This document shows positions 1 to 8,140 of a DNA stretch of 64,000 nucleotides, one piece after another. The stretch spans positions 1 to 64,000 of the forward strand of contig NZ_AWGE01000011.1 of the NCBI RefSeq assembly GCF_000495815.1, written 5' to 3'. The stretch is from Asticcacaulis sp. AC466. Lineage in GTDB: Bacteria; Pseudomonadota; Alphaproteobacteria; Caulobacterales; Caulobacteraceae. The notes under the pieces are model-generated. The model saw only the letters and a list, made by a program, of their open reading frames with translations, ran no database searches and was not told the DNA's origin. The position numbers and the translations under genes were made by a program. Numbering within the stretch: position 1 is the first letter of the stretch; every line of letters starts with the position of its first letter.

Positions 1-1
1 G

Positions 2-604
2 CCGGCGGCTCTGCGTTTCACGGCCAACAAGGCCGTTCAGCATCGCCGTATTGAACAGGCCAATATTACGCTGGCATTCAACGGGATAGGTCGTATGGAG
101 GCCGATATTATTCCTCTACGGCTGTTCAGTGAAATCCTCGGCGGGGGCATGGCGTCGCGCCTGTTTCAGGAGGCGCGGGAGGCGCGGGGGCTGGCCTACA
201 GTATCGATTCCTTCACGACGCCATATCGCGACGGGGGAATTTTCGGCGTCTATGCCGGCTGTGCCGCCACTGATGTCGATCCACTTATCGAACTCATACA
301 ACAGGTTATTGTCGATCTTTCGTCAGCACCTTCAGTAGCGGAACTGGAACGGGCCAAGGCTCAGTTCATGACCTCGCTCTTTCTCAATCACGAAGGCGCG
401 GCATCGCGGTCGGGAACGTTCGCCAGCCAGTTGTCGACCTTTGGGAAAGTGTTTACGCTCGATGAGGTGGCTGCGGACATAGACCGTGTCAGCCGGGATG
501 ATCTGGCGCGCGTCGGAGCGGGCATAACGACACAGAAAACCTGCGCGAGCGCGCTCCTCGGCCCTAAATCGATGGGCGCCGGCGCCGGTCTCATCGCAGC
601 GTGA
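2..604 (+). CDS. M16 family zinc peptidase, C-terminal part (5' end outside window)
   Basis: The reading frame is open from the window edge, so the gene begins to the left. The visible 200 residues match the C-terminal, non-catalytic half of M16 (insulinase/processing peptidase) proteins: a segment starting ITLAFNG, then the LGGGMASRLFQEAREARGL block that closes the peptidase chamber, followed by AYSI and helical sequence ending ALLGPKSMGAGAGL. The HxxEH zinc site belongs to the N-terminal half and is not visible, so activity cannot be judged. Members of this family degrade peptides or process protein precursors in the periplasm or cytoplasm. The next gene starts about 90 bp downstream on the same strand. 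An internal ATG at 95 is not the real start. Confidence 0.85.
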   Translation, partial: PAALRFTANKAVQHRRIEQANITLAFNGIGRMEADIIPLRLFSEILGGGMASRLFQEAREARGLAYSIDSFTTPYRDGGIFGVYAGCAATDVDPLIELIQQVIVDLSSAPSVAELERAKAQFMTSLFLNHEGAASRSGTFASQLSTFGKVFTLDEVAADIDRVSRDDLARVGAGITTQKTCASALLGPKSMGAGAGLIAA

Positions 605-696
605 CGATTTTCGTGTTTTAAGCGGTGGTCGGCAAAATCTTATCCACGTGTTAAGCCTGTCGAGGTTAATCGGTATATAAAGTTTCTGAGAGACCT

Positions 697-2487
697 ATGT
701 CGGATATCAATCTGTTCGGATGGAAAATGGGCGGGCCGGGCGGCCGAACCGGACATGAGGTGCTGGGGGCTGCGCGTGATCGCGTGCCCTCGCTCGATGA
801 TCCCCGCACTCAATCGGATGCCCTGCGCGCGGCGGATTCTCTGTTGTGGTCTTACGACTTGCCTCAGGGGCGTTTCGAGTTCCGCGGCGATACCCTGGCA
901 TTGGACCTCCCTCCGCTTAAGGGCAGCCTTGGTCTGGATGAGTTGGCGCCCGTGTTCGACAAAGGCGAAATCGATCGTCTCGACGTAGCTTTGCGTGCCC
1001 TGGAAGTCCATAGGGCGGCGGAAGTGCCGGGTGACGATCATGTGCAGTGTCTGTTACGCCTGAAAGACCGGCGCTTCCTGTATTTCAAGGGGCGCAAAGT
1101 CTCCCGCGCACTCGTGCTTGGTACGGTAACCGAATTGAGCCGCGACATGCGCCGCATCAAGCGCAGCGACGAAACCGGTTTCAGCCTGCACGACGTCAAT
1201 ATTGATCCGTTGACCGGCCTGTTTAATCGTCAGGGCTTCCTGAGCGCCGCCCATGCCCTCCTATTGGGGGAAGGGGATTACGATCTGGTTGTGGGCGACC
1301 TCAATCGCTTCCGCCGCCTGAATGAGGCCTTAGGCCACGAACGGGCGGATCTGGTGCTGGGCATCCTGGCTCAGCGTCTGCGTGATGCCTTTGGCGATGC
1401 GTCAGTACTGGCGCGGCTGGGCGAAGATGAATTTGCCGTCTTGACCTTGCGCGGTTTTCCGCGTGTGTCCGAACGCATGCGCAACGCGTTGGAACGCACG
1501 ATTCTGGTGGCGGGCTTCGATATTCATCCGACCTTCTCGATGGGCGCAGTGTCGGTTGAAGGCGGAGATGCGGCTCTGGAAAGCGCGGAGCTGCTGCGGC
1601 GGGCCGAAATGGCTGTGGAGGCCGCCAAGTCGAAGGGCGTAGGGGGGGTCGCTTCGTATAAGCGCGACCTGGAAAGCGATGGGCTGACGCGTCTGGCGCT
1701 GGAAGCCGAATTGCGCAAGGCCTTCATCAGTGGCGAAATCCATGCCTGGTATCAGCCGATCGTCAATCTGGAAACCGGCGTTATAGCGGGCTTCGAAGCC
1801 CTGGCGCGGTGGGTGCATCCAAAGCGCGGGGTTATTCCACCAGATAATTTCCTGACCGTGACGCGCGACTTAGGGATGATGACCGACCTTGGGACGATTA
1901 TCCTGAATGCCACGGTCAAGGCGCTGAGCCGCTGGCAGAAAGCCTATCGCCTGCCAGCCAACTTCTTTGTCAGCGTCAATTTGTCGGCGCCCGAAATTGA
2001 GCGTCCCCATCTGGTCGAAGATGTTTCACGTCTGATTCGCGATGCTGGTCTGGCGCCGAAATGTCTGAAGCTGGAAGTGACCGAAAGTGACGTCATGCGC
2101 GATCCCGTGGCGTCGGCACGCGTCCTGGAAGCCTTGCGCGACGCCGGCGCGGGCATTGCCCTAGATGATTTCGGCACCGGGTTTTCCTCCCTGAGCTACC
2201 TGGCCAGGCTGCCCTTCGATACCTTGAAGATTGACCGATCCTTCGTCAGTACCCTTAAAACCGAGGAATCGTCCGAAAAGATCGTTCGGGCCATTCTCAC
2301 TCTGGGCCGCGATTTGGGGCTTGATGTGGTGGCGGAAGGGGTCGAGGACATGAGCCTGGCCGAACGCCTGCATGGTCTGGGCTGCGGGTTAGGGCAGGGC
2401 TACGGCTTTGCCAAGGCACTGAAGCTTAATGAAGCCGAAGCCTTCATGGTCGCATCGTTGGGATGCGAGGCGGACATGTCCGCGTAA
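697..2487 (+). CDS. pdeA: PAS-GEDEF-EAL cyclic-di-GMP phosphodiesterase, PdeA-like
   Basis: This 596-residue cytoplasmic protein has a PAS-like N-terminal region (about 45-155), a degenerate GGDEF domain (about 165-325, signature GEDEF at 242-246) and an EAL domain (about 335-590). The EAL domain keeps its catalytic landmarks: EAL 367-369, EVTES 460-464, DDFGTG 490-495 and KIDRSFV 511-517, so it should hydrolyse c-di-GMP to pGpG. The second glycine of GGDEF is replaced by glutamate, as in Caulobacter PdeA, whose GEDEF domain binds GTP and activates the EAL domain rather than making c-di-GMP. Architecture and motif therefore suggest PdeA, the cell-cycle phosphodiesterase; orthology is inferred. 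The protein ends in Met-Ser-Ala, a small hydrophobic tail that could act as a ClpXP signal, which I cannot test. Confidence 0.75.
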   Translation: MSDINLFGWKMGGPGGRTGHEVLGAARDRVPSLDDPRTQSDALRAADSLLWSYDLPQGRFEFRGDTLALDLPPLKGSLGLDELAPVFDKGEIDRLDVALRALEVHRAAEVPGDDHVQCLLRLKDRRFLYFKGRKVSRALVLGTVTELSRDMRRIKRSDETGFSLHDVNIDPLTGLFNRQGFLSAAHALLLGEGDYDLVVGDLNRFRRLNEALGHERADLVLGILAQRLRDAFGDASVLARLGEDEFAVLTLRGFPRVSERMRNALERTILVAGFDIHPTFSMGAVSVEGGDAALESAELLRRAEMAVEAAKSKGVGGVASYKRDLESDGLTRLALEAELRKAFISGEIHAWYQPIVNLETGVIAGFEALARWVHPKRGVIPPDNFLTVTRDLGMMTDLGTIILNATVKALSRWQKAYRLPANFFVSVNLSAPEIERPHLVEDVSRLIRDAGLAPKCLKLEVTESDVMRDPVASARVLEALRDAGAGIALDDFGTGFSSLSYLARLPFDTLKIDRSFVSTLKTEESSEKIVRAILTLGRDLGLDVVAEGVEDMSLAERLHGLGCGLGQGYGFAKALKLNEAEAFMVASLGCEADMSA

Positions 2488-2503
2488 TGTGTCGGCCTCT
2501 GCG

Positions 2504-3133
2504 TTAGGCTGTCCCCGCAAGACCGGATAAATGGCCGGGTTCGATACCCATGCTGGCCAGGGCGCGTCCCCACAGATGTTCCGGATCGCCGCCGAAAATC
2601 AGCTCCTGAGTCGCGGGCGCGACCAGCCAGGCATTCTGGCTCAATTCGGATTCCAATTGACCGGGCCCCCAACCGGCATAGCCCAGCGCAATCAGGCTGC
2701 GCGCGGGACCGGCGCCGCCGGACAGATCTACCAGAATGTCGCGTGAGGCGGTCAGGCCCAGTCCCAGTTCTTCGCCATCGGGACGGCTGATGAAAGGGCC
2801 GCCGAGATCAAGCGTAATATCGCTGATCTGGTAATCCAGACTGTGCAACACAAAGCCGCGATCGTTTTGGACCGGGCCGCCGCGATAGATTTTTTGCGTC
2901 GCCAGCCGCCGGTTGCCGCTTTCGATCCCCAGTTCCTTCATCATCTTGCTGAAATTCAGCCCGCTGATCGGTTGATTAAGAATCAGGCCCATGGCGTGTT
3001 GTTCGTCATGCTGACACACGTAGATAACGCTATGCTCAAACGGCTCGCTCATGGCGGGCATGGCGATAAGAAGCTGGCCCTGATAGGAGACGTGGCCCGG
3101 CAGGGGGCCGTCTTCGGTCATCAGATCGCTCAT
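2504..3133 (-). CDS. yqgE: YqgE/AlgH family protein (UPF0301/DUF179)
   Basis: The 209-residue product carries the family hallmarks: LLIAMPAM near residue 25, HSVIYVCQH, then AMGLILNQP, RGGPV and a C-terminal GYAGWGPGQLE block. Length is typical. YqgE/AlgH proteins are small, soluble and conserved in proteobacteria; their biochemical role is unsettled, with a reported link to alginate regulation in Pseudomonas. The gene converges with the PdeA-like gene (17 bp between stops) and is divergent from the peroxiredoxin gene, leaving about 160 bp for both promoters. A second in-frame ATG four codons downstream is an alternative start. Confidence 0.9.
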   Translation of the reverse strand: MSDLMTEDGPLPGHVSYQGQLLIAMPAMSEPFEHSVIYVCQHDEQHAMGLILNQPISGLNFSKMMKELGIESGNRRLATQKIYRGGPVQNDRGFVLHSLDYQISDITLDLGGPFISRPDGEELGLGLTASRDILVDLSGGAGPARSLIALGYAGWGPGQLESELSQNAWLVAPATQELIFGGDPEHLWGRALASMGIEPGHLSGLAGTA

Positions 3134-3293
3134 TGTCTGCTCCTTCGTATCCAGCGGTATAGAGATATCATATTAACCCATATAGGTGCCCGTTGTCGCG
3201 ATTGCAAAAAGGCACAAACCGGCGTAGCCATCCGCATCGCTTTTTGATGGCGTCGCGGTTAAGAGGCGCTTCTTCCTTACAGAAAGATACAAC

Positions 3294-3776
3294 ATGACCT
3301 TGAAAGCCGGAGACAAGATTCCCGAACTGACCCTGACCGTGGTCGATGAAGCCGGGCCGAAGGCGACCGCCTCCGCCGACTTTTTCGCAGGCAAGACGGT
3401 TGTGCTTTTCGCCGTGCCGGGAGCATTCACGCCGACCTGCTCGGCCCGCCACCTGCCGGGGTTTAAGGACCACGTCGCCGATTTCAAGGCCAAGGGCGTT
3501 GATACGGTCGCCTGTACCTCGGTGAACGACTACTTTGTCATGAAGGCGTGGGCCAAGGATCAGGGCATCGCCGACGAAGTGGTCATGCTGGCCGACGGCA
3601 ACGGCGATTTCGCCACCGCTATGGGATTGACCCTCGACGCCTCGGGCTTCGGTATGGGGCCGCGGTCGCAGCGCTATGCAGCCGTTATCAAGGATGGTGT
3701 CATCGACAAGTTGTTTGTTGAGGACAAGGGCGAGTTCCGCGTGTCATCCGCCGAATACGTGCTTGAAAACCTGTAG
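3294..3776 (+). CDS. Peroxiredoxin, Prx5 type
   Basis: This 160-residue thioredoxin-fold protein reduces hydrogen peroxide and organic peroxides, probably with glutathione or a glutaredoxin as reductant as in other Prx5 enzymes. The active-site segment PGAFTPTCS holds the peroxidatic cysteine at residue 49, followed by the Prx5-type CTSVNDYFVMKAW block. The C-terminal RYAAVIKDGVIDKLFVE region is also typical. There is no signal peptide, so the enzyme should be cytosolic. The gene stands alone between a divergent yqgE and a strong hairpin terminator. Confidence 0.93.
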   Translation: MTLKAGDKIPELTLTVVDEAGPKATASADFFAGKTVVLFAVPGAFTPTCSARHLPGFKDHVADFKAKGVDTVACTSVNDYFVMKAWAKDQGIADEVVMLADGNGDFATAMGLTLDASGFGMGPRSQRYAAVIKDGVIDKLFVEDKGEFRVSSAEYVLENL

Positions 3777-3797
3777 AGCCAAGCAGGTTTCTATATG

Positions 3798-3839
3798 AAA
3801 ACAGGCCTTCCGGACGTTCCGGAAGGCCTGTTTTTTTTT
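3798..3839 (+). terminator. Rho-independent terminator of the peroxiredoxin gene, probably bidirectional
   Basis: A perfect 13-bp stem (3802-3814 with 3818-3830) closes a CGT loop and is followed by nine T residues. The four A residues before the stem mean that the same hairpin could also end transcription of the oppositely oriented acyl-CoA dehydrogenase gene, whose stop codon lies 24 bp further on. Confidence 0.93.
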
Positions 3840-3862
3840 AGTGGTTGCGGTGGAGAGCGGCA

Positions 3863-5650
3863 CTAGAATTCGTCGTCAGACAAAGCCATTAAGGCCTCGG
3901 CGCCGCCCTTCATCTTGGCCAGATGTGCATCGGCATCGGGCAGTATGCGTTCCAGGAAGACGCGGCCCACCTTGAGTTTGGTGGCATAGAACGGATCGTC
4001 CGAGCCGGCGTCGATTTCAGCCTGAGCCGCCTTGGCCATCATCGCCCACATATAGGCGGTGCAGGTCAGACCGAAGAGGTGGAGGTAATCGAGCGAGCCG
4101 GCAGCGGCGTTGTCAGGGTTACCCATGCCATTCTGCATCAGCCACATCGTGCCCTCGAACAGCTTGGCCTTCGTTGCTTTCAGCCCTTGGATATAGGCCG
4201 GGACTTTGGAGCCCGCTTCTTCCGCTGCGATATAGGCATCGATTTCGCCCATGAAGCTTTGCAGAGCGCGTCCGCCCTTTGACGGCAGCTTGCGTCCGAC
4301 GAGGTCGAGCGCCTGCACGCCATTCGTGCCTTCGTAGATGAGCGTGATACGGACGTCGCGCATATATTGCGAGGCCGGGAAATGCTCAGTGAAGCCGGAA
4401 CCACCATGTACCTGCATGGCATCTTGCGTGACCTTCAGCCCCTTTTCAGTCAGGTACGCCTTAATAACCGGCGTGAGCAGGCCCATATAGTCATTTGCTT
4501 TTTCACGGCTTTGTTCGTCTTCGGCCACATGAGACAGGTCGGCCTGCAAGGCGACCCAGGTCAGGAAGGCGCGGCCGCCTTCGATCAGGGCGCGGCTTTC
4601 CAGAAGCATTCGGCGCACGTCCGGATGGACCAGGATGCTGTCGGCAGGCTTGTCCGGCGATTTGGGGCCGGTCAGGGCGCGGCCCTGGAGGCGGTCCTTG
4701 GCGAATTGGTTGGCGGCGACCAGGGAGGCGTGGCCGATGGCCAGGCCCTGAAGGCCGACGCCGAAACGGGCATTATTCATCATGTAGAACATGATCTTCA
4801 GGCCTTCGTTTTCCTGACCGAGCAGGAAACCCTTGGCCTCGTCATACATCATGACGCAGGTCGAATTGCCGTGGATGCCCATCTTGTGCTCAAGACCGGC
4901 ACATTCCAGGCTGTTGCGCTCGCCCGGATTGCCGTCGGCGTCGGGCAGGAATTTCGGGACGAGAAAGAGAGAGATGCCCTTGACGCCGGCGGGGGCGCCT
5001 TCGAGGCGCGCCAGAACCAGGTGGCAGATATTGCTCGTGAAATCGTGCTCGCCGGCCGAGATCCAGATTTTCTGGCCGCTGATCCGGTAGCTGCCGTCGC
5101 CGGCCGGGACAGCCTTGGTGCGCAGAAGACCCAGGTCGGTGCCGCAATGGGGCTCGGTCAGGTTCATCGTGCCCGACCATTCACCGGAAATCAGCTTGGG
5201 CAGATACAGGTCCTTTTGCGCCTGCGTCCCACCGGCGGTGAGTGCGGAAATGGCGCCTTCGGTCAGGCCGGGATACATGCCGAACGCCGACGACGCGCCG
5301 GATAGCATTTCAGAAAAGGCCGTATTGACGAAATGCGGCAAACCCTGGCCGCCATATTGCGGATCGCCAGACAGGGCGGTCCAACCGGCTTCGGTCAGGG
5401 CGTGATAGGCCTCTTTATATCCCTTCGGTGCGGTGACGGTCTTGTCCGGGTTGAGAACGCACCCTTCCTTGTCGCCACTGATATTGATGGGGTGGACAAC
5501 CTCTTCGGTAAACTTGGCGGCCTCTTCCAGGATGGCTGCTACGGTCGCTGTGTCCGCATCCGCGAAACCTTTCAGATGGCTGTACTGATCGGTCTTGAAG
5601 ACGGTCTCGAAAAGAAAACGATAATCACGGACGGGGGCGACATAGGCCAT
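3863..5650 (-). CDS. Acyl-CoA dehydrogenase, long (about 600 residue) subfamily
   Basis: The 595-residue flavoenzyme introduces the alpha-beta double bond in an acyl-CoA thioester and passes electrons to ETF. It has an N-terminal helical domain, the FAD-binding motif MNLTEPHCGTDLG near residue 165, the central beta domain with QKIWISAGEHDF, and the C-terminal helical domain with QVHGGSGF and the IYEGTNGVQALDLVGRKL segment whose Glu is the usual catalytic base. The extra C-terminal extension is typical of the subfamily that includes DmdC and FadE-like enzymes; the substrate is not deducible. The gene sits 40 bp downstream of a MerR regulator on the same strand and should be co-transcribed with it from the promoter carrying the 6140-6155 palindrome. 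Confidence 0.9.
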   Translation of the reverse strand: MAYVAPVRDYRFLFETVFKTDQYSHLKGFADADTATVAAILEEAAKFTEEVVHPINISGDKEGCVLNPDKTVTAPKGYKEAYHALTEAGWTALSGDPQYGGQGLPHFVNTAFSEMLSGASSAFGMYPGLTEGAISALTAGGTQAQKDLYLPKLISGEWSGTMNLTEPHCGTDLGLLRTKAVPAGDGSYRISGQKIWISAGEHDFTSNICHLVLARLEGAPAGVKGISLFLVPKFLPDADGNPGERNSLECAGLEHKMGIHGNSTCVMMYDEAKGFLLGQENEGLKIMFYMMNNARFGVGLQGLAIGHASLVAANQFAKDRLQGRALTGPKSPDKPADSILVHPDVRRMLLESRALIEGGRAFLTWVALQADLSHVAEDEQSREKANDYMGLLTPVIKAYLTEKGLKVTQDAMQVHGGSGFTEHFPASQYMRDVRITLIYEGTNGVQALDLVGRKLPSKGGRALQSFMGEIDAYIAAEEAGSKVPAYIQGLKATKAKLFEGTMWLMQNGMGNPDNAAAGSLDYLHLFGLTCTAYMWAMMAKAAQAEIDAGSDDPFYATKLKVGRVFLERILPDADAHLAKMKGGAEALMALSDDEF

Positions 5651-5690
5651 TTTTATTATCCCTGTTTAGAAGATAGATGGTAGACGTTGT

Positions 5691-6104
5691 TTATTGGGCG
5701 TTTTCGGCTTCCAGCTGGTCGATTTGGTCTTCCAGCCAAACGCAACCGTCGCTCATATCCTTGATCGCCGCTTCGATGTCTTCGCGCTGGCGTTTCAAGG
5801 TTTCGATCTGTCCGCGATATTTGCCCAGCGTGGCGCGCATCTGGGCGACACCGTGATCCTTGGGCGTGTAAAGATCGAGGATTTCGTGAATTTCAATCAG
5901 AGAGAAGCCCAGCCGTTTACCGCGCAGGATCAGCTGAAGGCGGGCGCGATCGCGTGGGCTGTACAGTCGCGTCTGGCCCTTGCGCTCCGGCGATATCAGT
6001 CCTTTGTCCTCGTAAAAACGAAGAGCACGGGCCGTGACGTCGAACTCCTTGGAGAGTTGGCGGATTGAATAGGTGCGGTCTTTAACAGGCGTTTCCATGG
6101 GCAT
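5691..6104 (-). CDS. MerR family regulator, LiuR-like
   Basis: This 137-residue regulator begins with a MerR winged helix-turn-helix (YSIRQLSKEFDVTARALRFYEDKGLI, residues about 11-36) followed by the second DNA-contacting wing (RLYSPRDRARL) and a C-terminal coiled-coil dimerisation helix rich in Glu, Arg and Leu. It has no cysteine cluster of the metal-sensing MerR type, and gene context with an acyl-CoA dehydrogenase suggests the LiuR-like regulators of branched-chain and fatty acid catabolism. It is the first gene of the operon, and a perfect palindrome 35 bp upstream of its start is the likely operator, implying autoregulation. The start could be either of two Met codons two residues apart. 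Confidence 0.85.
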   Translation of the reverse strand: MPMETPVKDRTYSIRQLSKEFDVTARALRFYEDKGLISPERKGQTRLYSPRDRARLQLILRGKRLGFSLIEIHEILDLYTPKDHGVAQMRATLGKYRGQIETLKRQREDIEAAIKDMSDGCVWLEDQIDQLEAENAQ

Positions 6105-6139
6105 TTCTTGGCTCGGGGCGAGTGTGGCAGAATCTTACA

Positions 6140-6155
6140 TTTACGTCAACGTAAA
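6140..6155 (-). promoter_or_regulatory. Palindromic operator, probable binding site of the MerR/LiuR-like regulator
   Basis: The sequence TTTACGT-CA-ACGTAAA is a perfect 7-2-7 inverted repeat directly upstream of the merR-acyl-CoA dehydrogenase operon. A near copy (52839-52854) stands upstream of the second acyl-CoA dehydrogenase gene of this window. The pattern resembles sites described for LiuR-type regulators; binding by the adjacent regulator is an inference. Confidence 0.75.
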
Positions 6156-6297
6156 GTTATGTAGTTTCATAGCTGTCGTCAAGCGAAAATGTTTCCGTAA
6201 GGGGAACTCTGGCCGGCGGCGCGCTGCCTCTGGTTGACTTGGTTCGGTGCGCGTGTAGTCATTGCCGGAACTGAGACAGAACAGGGAATTGCAGATT

Positions 6298-7992
6298 ATG
6301 TTGCGCAACCGCTTGATGATCTCTTCGGCGGTATTCGCGCTTATGGGGCTTGGTAGTTGCGCGACCCCGATCGCAACGGCCCCGGCGCCGACCCTGGATG
6401 CCGCCACGCTGGCCGCCAGTATGTGCGGCAAGCCTGCGGGAGATGCAGGCGGCAAGGCGATGCCGCTGATCGCCGGGCTGGCGCCGGTGCATTACGAAAT
6501 TTCCTCTACCGTTCCCAAGGTCCAGTCCTATTTCGATCAGGGATTGGCCCTGCTGTACGGTTTTGAATATGAGGCGGCCTATGACAGCTTCAAAACCGCA
6601 CGCGGGCTCGATCCAGACTGCGCCATGTGCGCCTGGGGCATGGCGATGGCGTTGGGGCCCAATATCAACAACGGTGACATGAGCGACAAGGATGCCGCCG
6701 AGGCGAGGGGGCTTGTCACCAAAGCCCTGGCGTCACCCGGCCTTACTGACCGCGATCATGTCTTGCTTGAAGCGCTTGCGGTGCGTTACGCGCCAAACCC
6801 GCCAAAGGAGGCGGGGCATGTCTTCGCGCAGAAATATGCCGATGCCCTGATCGCTGCCTCTGAACGCTGGCCGGCCGATGATTTCATCGCTATTCTGGCG
6901 GCCGAAGCGGCAATGGACGTCAATCCGTGGGATTATTGGGAAGCGGGCGGCCATGCCGCCCGGCCTTGGGGCGGAAAGGCTATGGCCTTGGTCGAAACTG
7001 TGCTCAAGCGCAATCCGGATCATCCCGAAGCGATCCACCTCTATATCCACCTGACGGAAAATTCTGACAATCCGCGCCGGGCGGAAGCCTATGCCGATCG
7101 TCTAGGGGCTTTGGCGCCGAACTCGCCGCATCTCATTCATATGCCAAGCCACACCTATTATCCGCTCGGACGGTTCGCCGACTCCATACGCGTCAACGAG
7201 CAGGCAATTGCGGTCGATGAAGGCATGGCGCGCGATCTGGGGGCGGATCCGGCGTGGTACGGGTACTACTTCCATCATTCGCGCTTCATTATGTCGGCTG
7301 CCCAGCAGGTCGGCGACCGCGCTACGGCGTTGCGAGTGGCCGCCGAGATGGAGCGCGGCGTGTCGCTCGACAAGGCGCTCAAATCGGAATGGAGTGAAAG
7401 CACCCTAGCCCTGACGCTCCAGGCGCGCGGGCAGTTCCAAAGCCCGGCCGAAATCCTGGCCCTGCCTGCGCCTGACAAGCGATTGAAAATCGTCACGGTG
7501 GCGTGGCATGCGGTTCGCGCCGAAGCCTATGCCCGATCGGGAAACCTGGACGCCGCCCGTCGTGAACTGGCAGCGACGGCAAAGGCGCGCAAGGCTGTAA
7601 AATCGAAGGACTGGCAGAATTTCGCGCAGCGCGTCGACGAAATGGCACAGGGGCGGGTAGCCCTGGCGGCGGGCGACACCTCAGATGCGGCCGGGCATTT
7701 CCGCACGGCGGCCCAACACGACGGCGAGTTCGACTATTCGGAGCCGCCGTTGTGGGATCAACCGGCTGAAACGGCTTTGGGCCGGGCGTTGCTGGCGGGC
7801 GGAGATGTCGCCGGGGCAAAGGGAGCCTTTGATCGCGCGCTGACGGTCCGGCCAGGCAACGCCTATGCCTTGTGGGGCAGGGCACAGGCCGAAGCCAAGT
7901 TAGGCGATGCTGGCGCAAGTCAGGCCAGTTTGTCGGCATTCGACAAGATATGGCTGGGCGATAAGGGCGCTATCGGCCTCGATCGCCTGTAG
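6298..7992 (+). CDS. TPR-repeat lipoprotein or secreted protein
   Basis: The product of about 564 residues starts with a short hydrophobic signal region ending LMGLGSC, which looks like a lipobox with Cys 21 as the lipidation site, followed by an Ala/Pro-rich linker. The rest is helical and built of tetratricopeptide-like repeats, for example YFDQGLALLYGFEYEAAYDSF, DHPEAIHLYIHL and a C-terminal GDVAGAKGAFDRALTVRPGNAYALWGRAQ unit. Such proteins usually serve as scaffolds in the periplasm or at the outer membrane; no catalytic motif is visible. I chose the ATG at 6298 because an AGGGAA element precedes it and because it places the hydrophobic segment at the N-terminus; an upstream in-frame ATG at 6262 would add 12 polar residues. 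It is divergent from the merR operon. Confidence 0.75.
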   Translation: MLRNRLMISSAVFALMGLGSCATPIATAPAPTLDAATLAASMCGKPAGDAGGKAMPLIAGLAPVHYEISSTVPKVQSYFDQGLALLYGFEYEAAYDSFKTARGLDPDCAMCAWGMAMALGPNINNGDMSDKDAAEARGLVTKALASPGLTDRDHVLLEALAVRYAPNPPKEAGHVFAQKYADALIAASERWPADDFIAILAAEAAMDVNPWDYWEAGGHAARPWGGKAMALVETVLKRNPDHPEAIHLYIHLTENSDNPRRAEAYADRLGALAPNSPHLIHMPSHTYYPLGRFADSIRVNEQAIAVDEGMARDLGADPAWYGYYFHHSRFIMSAAQQVGDRATALRVAAEMERGVSLDKALKSEWSESTLALTLQARGQFQSPAEILALPAPDKRLKIVTVAWHAVRAEAYARSGNLDAARRELAATAKARKAVKSKDWQNFAQRVDEMAQGRVALAAGDTSDAAGHFRTAAQHDGEFDYSEPPLWDQPAETALGRALLAGGDVAGAKGAFDRALTVRPGNAYALWGRAQAEAKLGDAGASQASLSAFDKIWLGDKGAIGLDRL

Positions 7993-8023
7993 AGTGGCGG
8001 GTGATTTCAGACTTTGGCCGGCG

Positions 8024-8078
8024 ATTGATAAAATCAATTACCCCTTCGTGGCCCTGGCAATTCGTGGCTATGGCAATT
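8024..8078 (+). repeat. Inverted repeat plus tandem 16-bp duplication upstream of lysS
   Basis: ATTGAT-AAA-ATCAAT (8024-8038) is a perfect 6-3-6 inverted repeat. It is followed by two adjacent 16-bp units, 8047-8062 and 8063-8078, that differ at only two positions (CGTGGCCCTGGCAATT and CGTGGCTATGGCAATT). The tandem unit lies about 60 bp before the lysS start codon and may be a recent local duplication or a regulatory repeat. Confidence 0.8.
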
Positions 8079-8140
8079 GACCTTCGGGCGCATGGGACGT
8101 AAAGCCAACCTCTCTCAAAAAGAAAGGCTTTATCCTCATC

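Noticed and set aside
4367-5305. 312-codon plus-strand frame within the acyl-CoA dehydrogenase gene
   Set aside because: It is a shadow of the strongly conserved minus-strand enzyme; no domain or start signal supports it.
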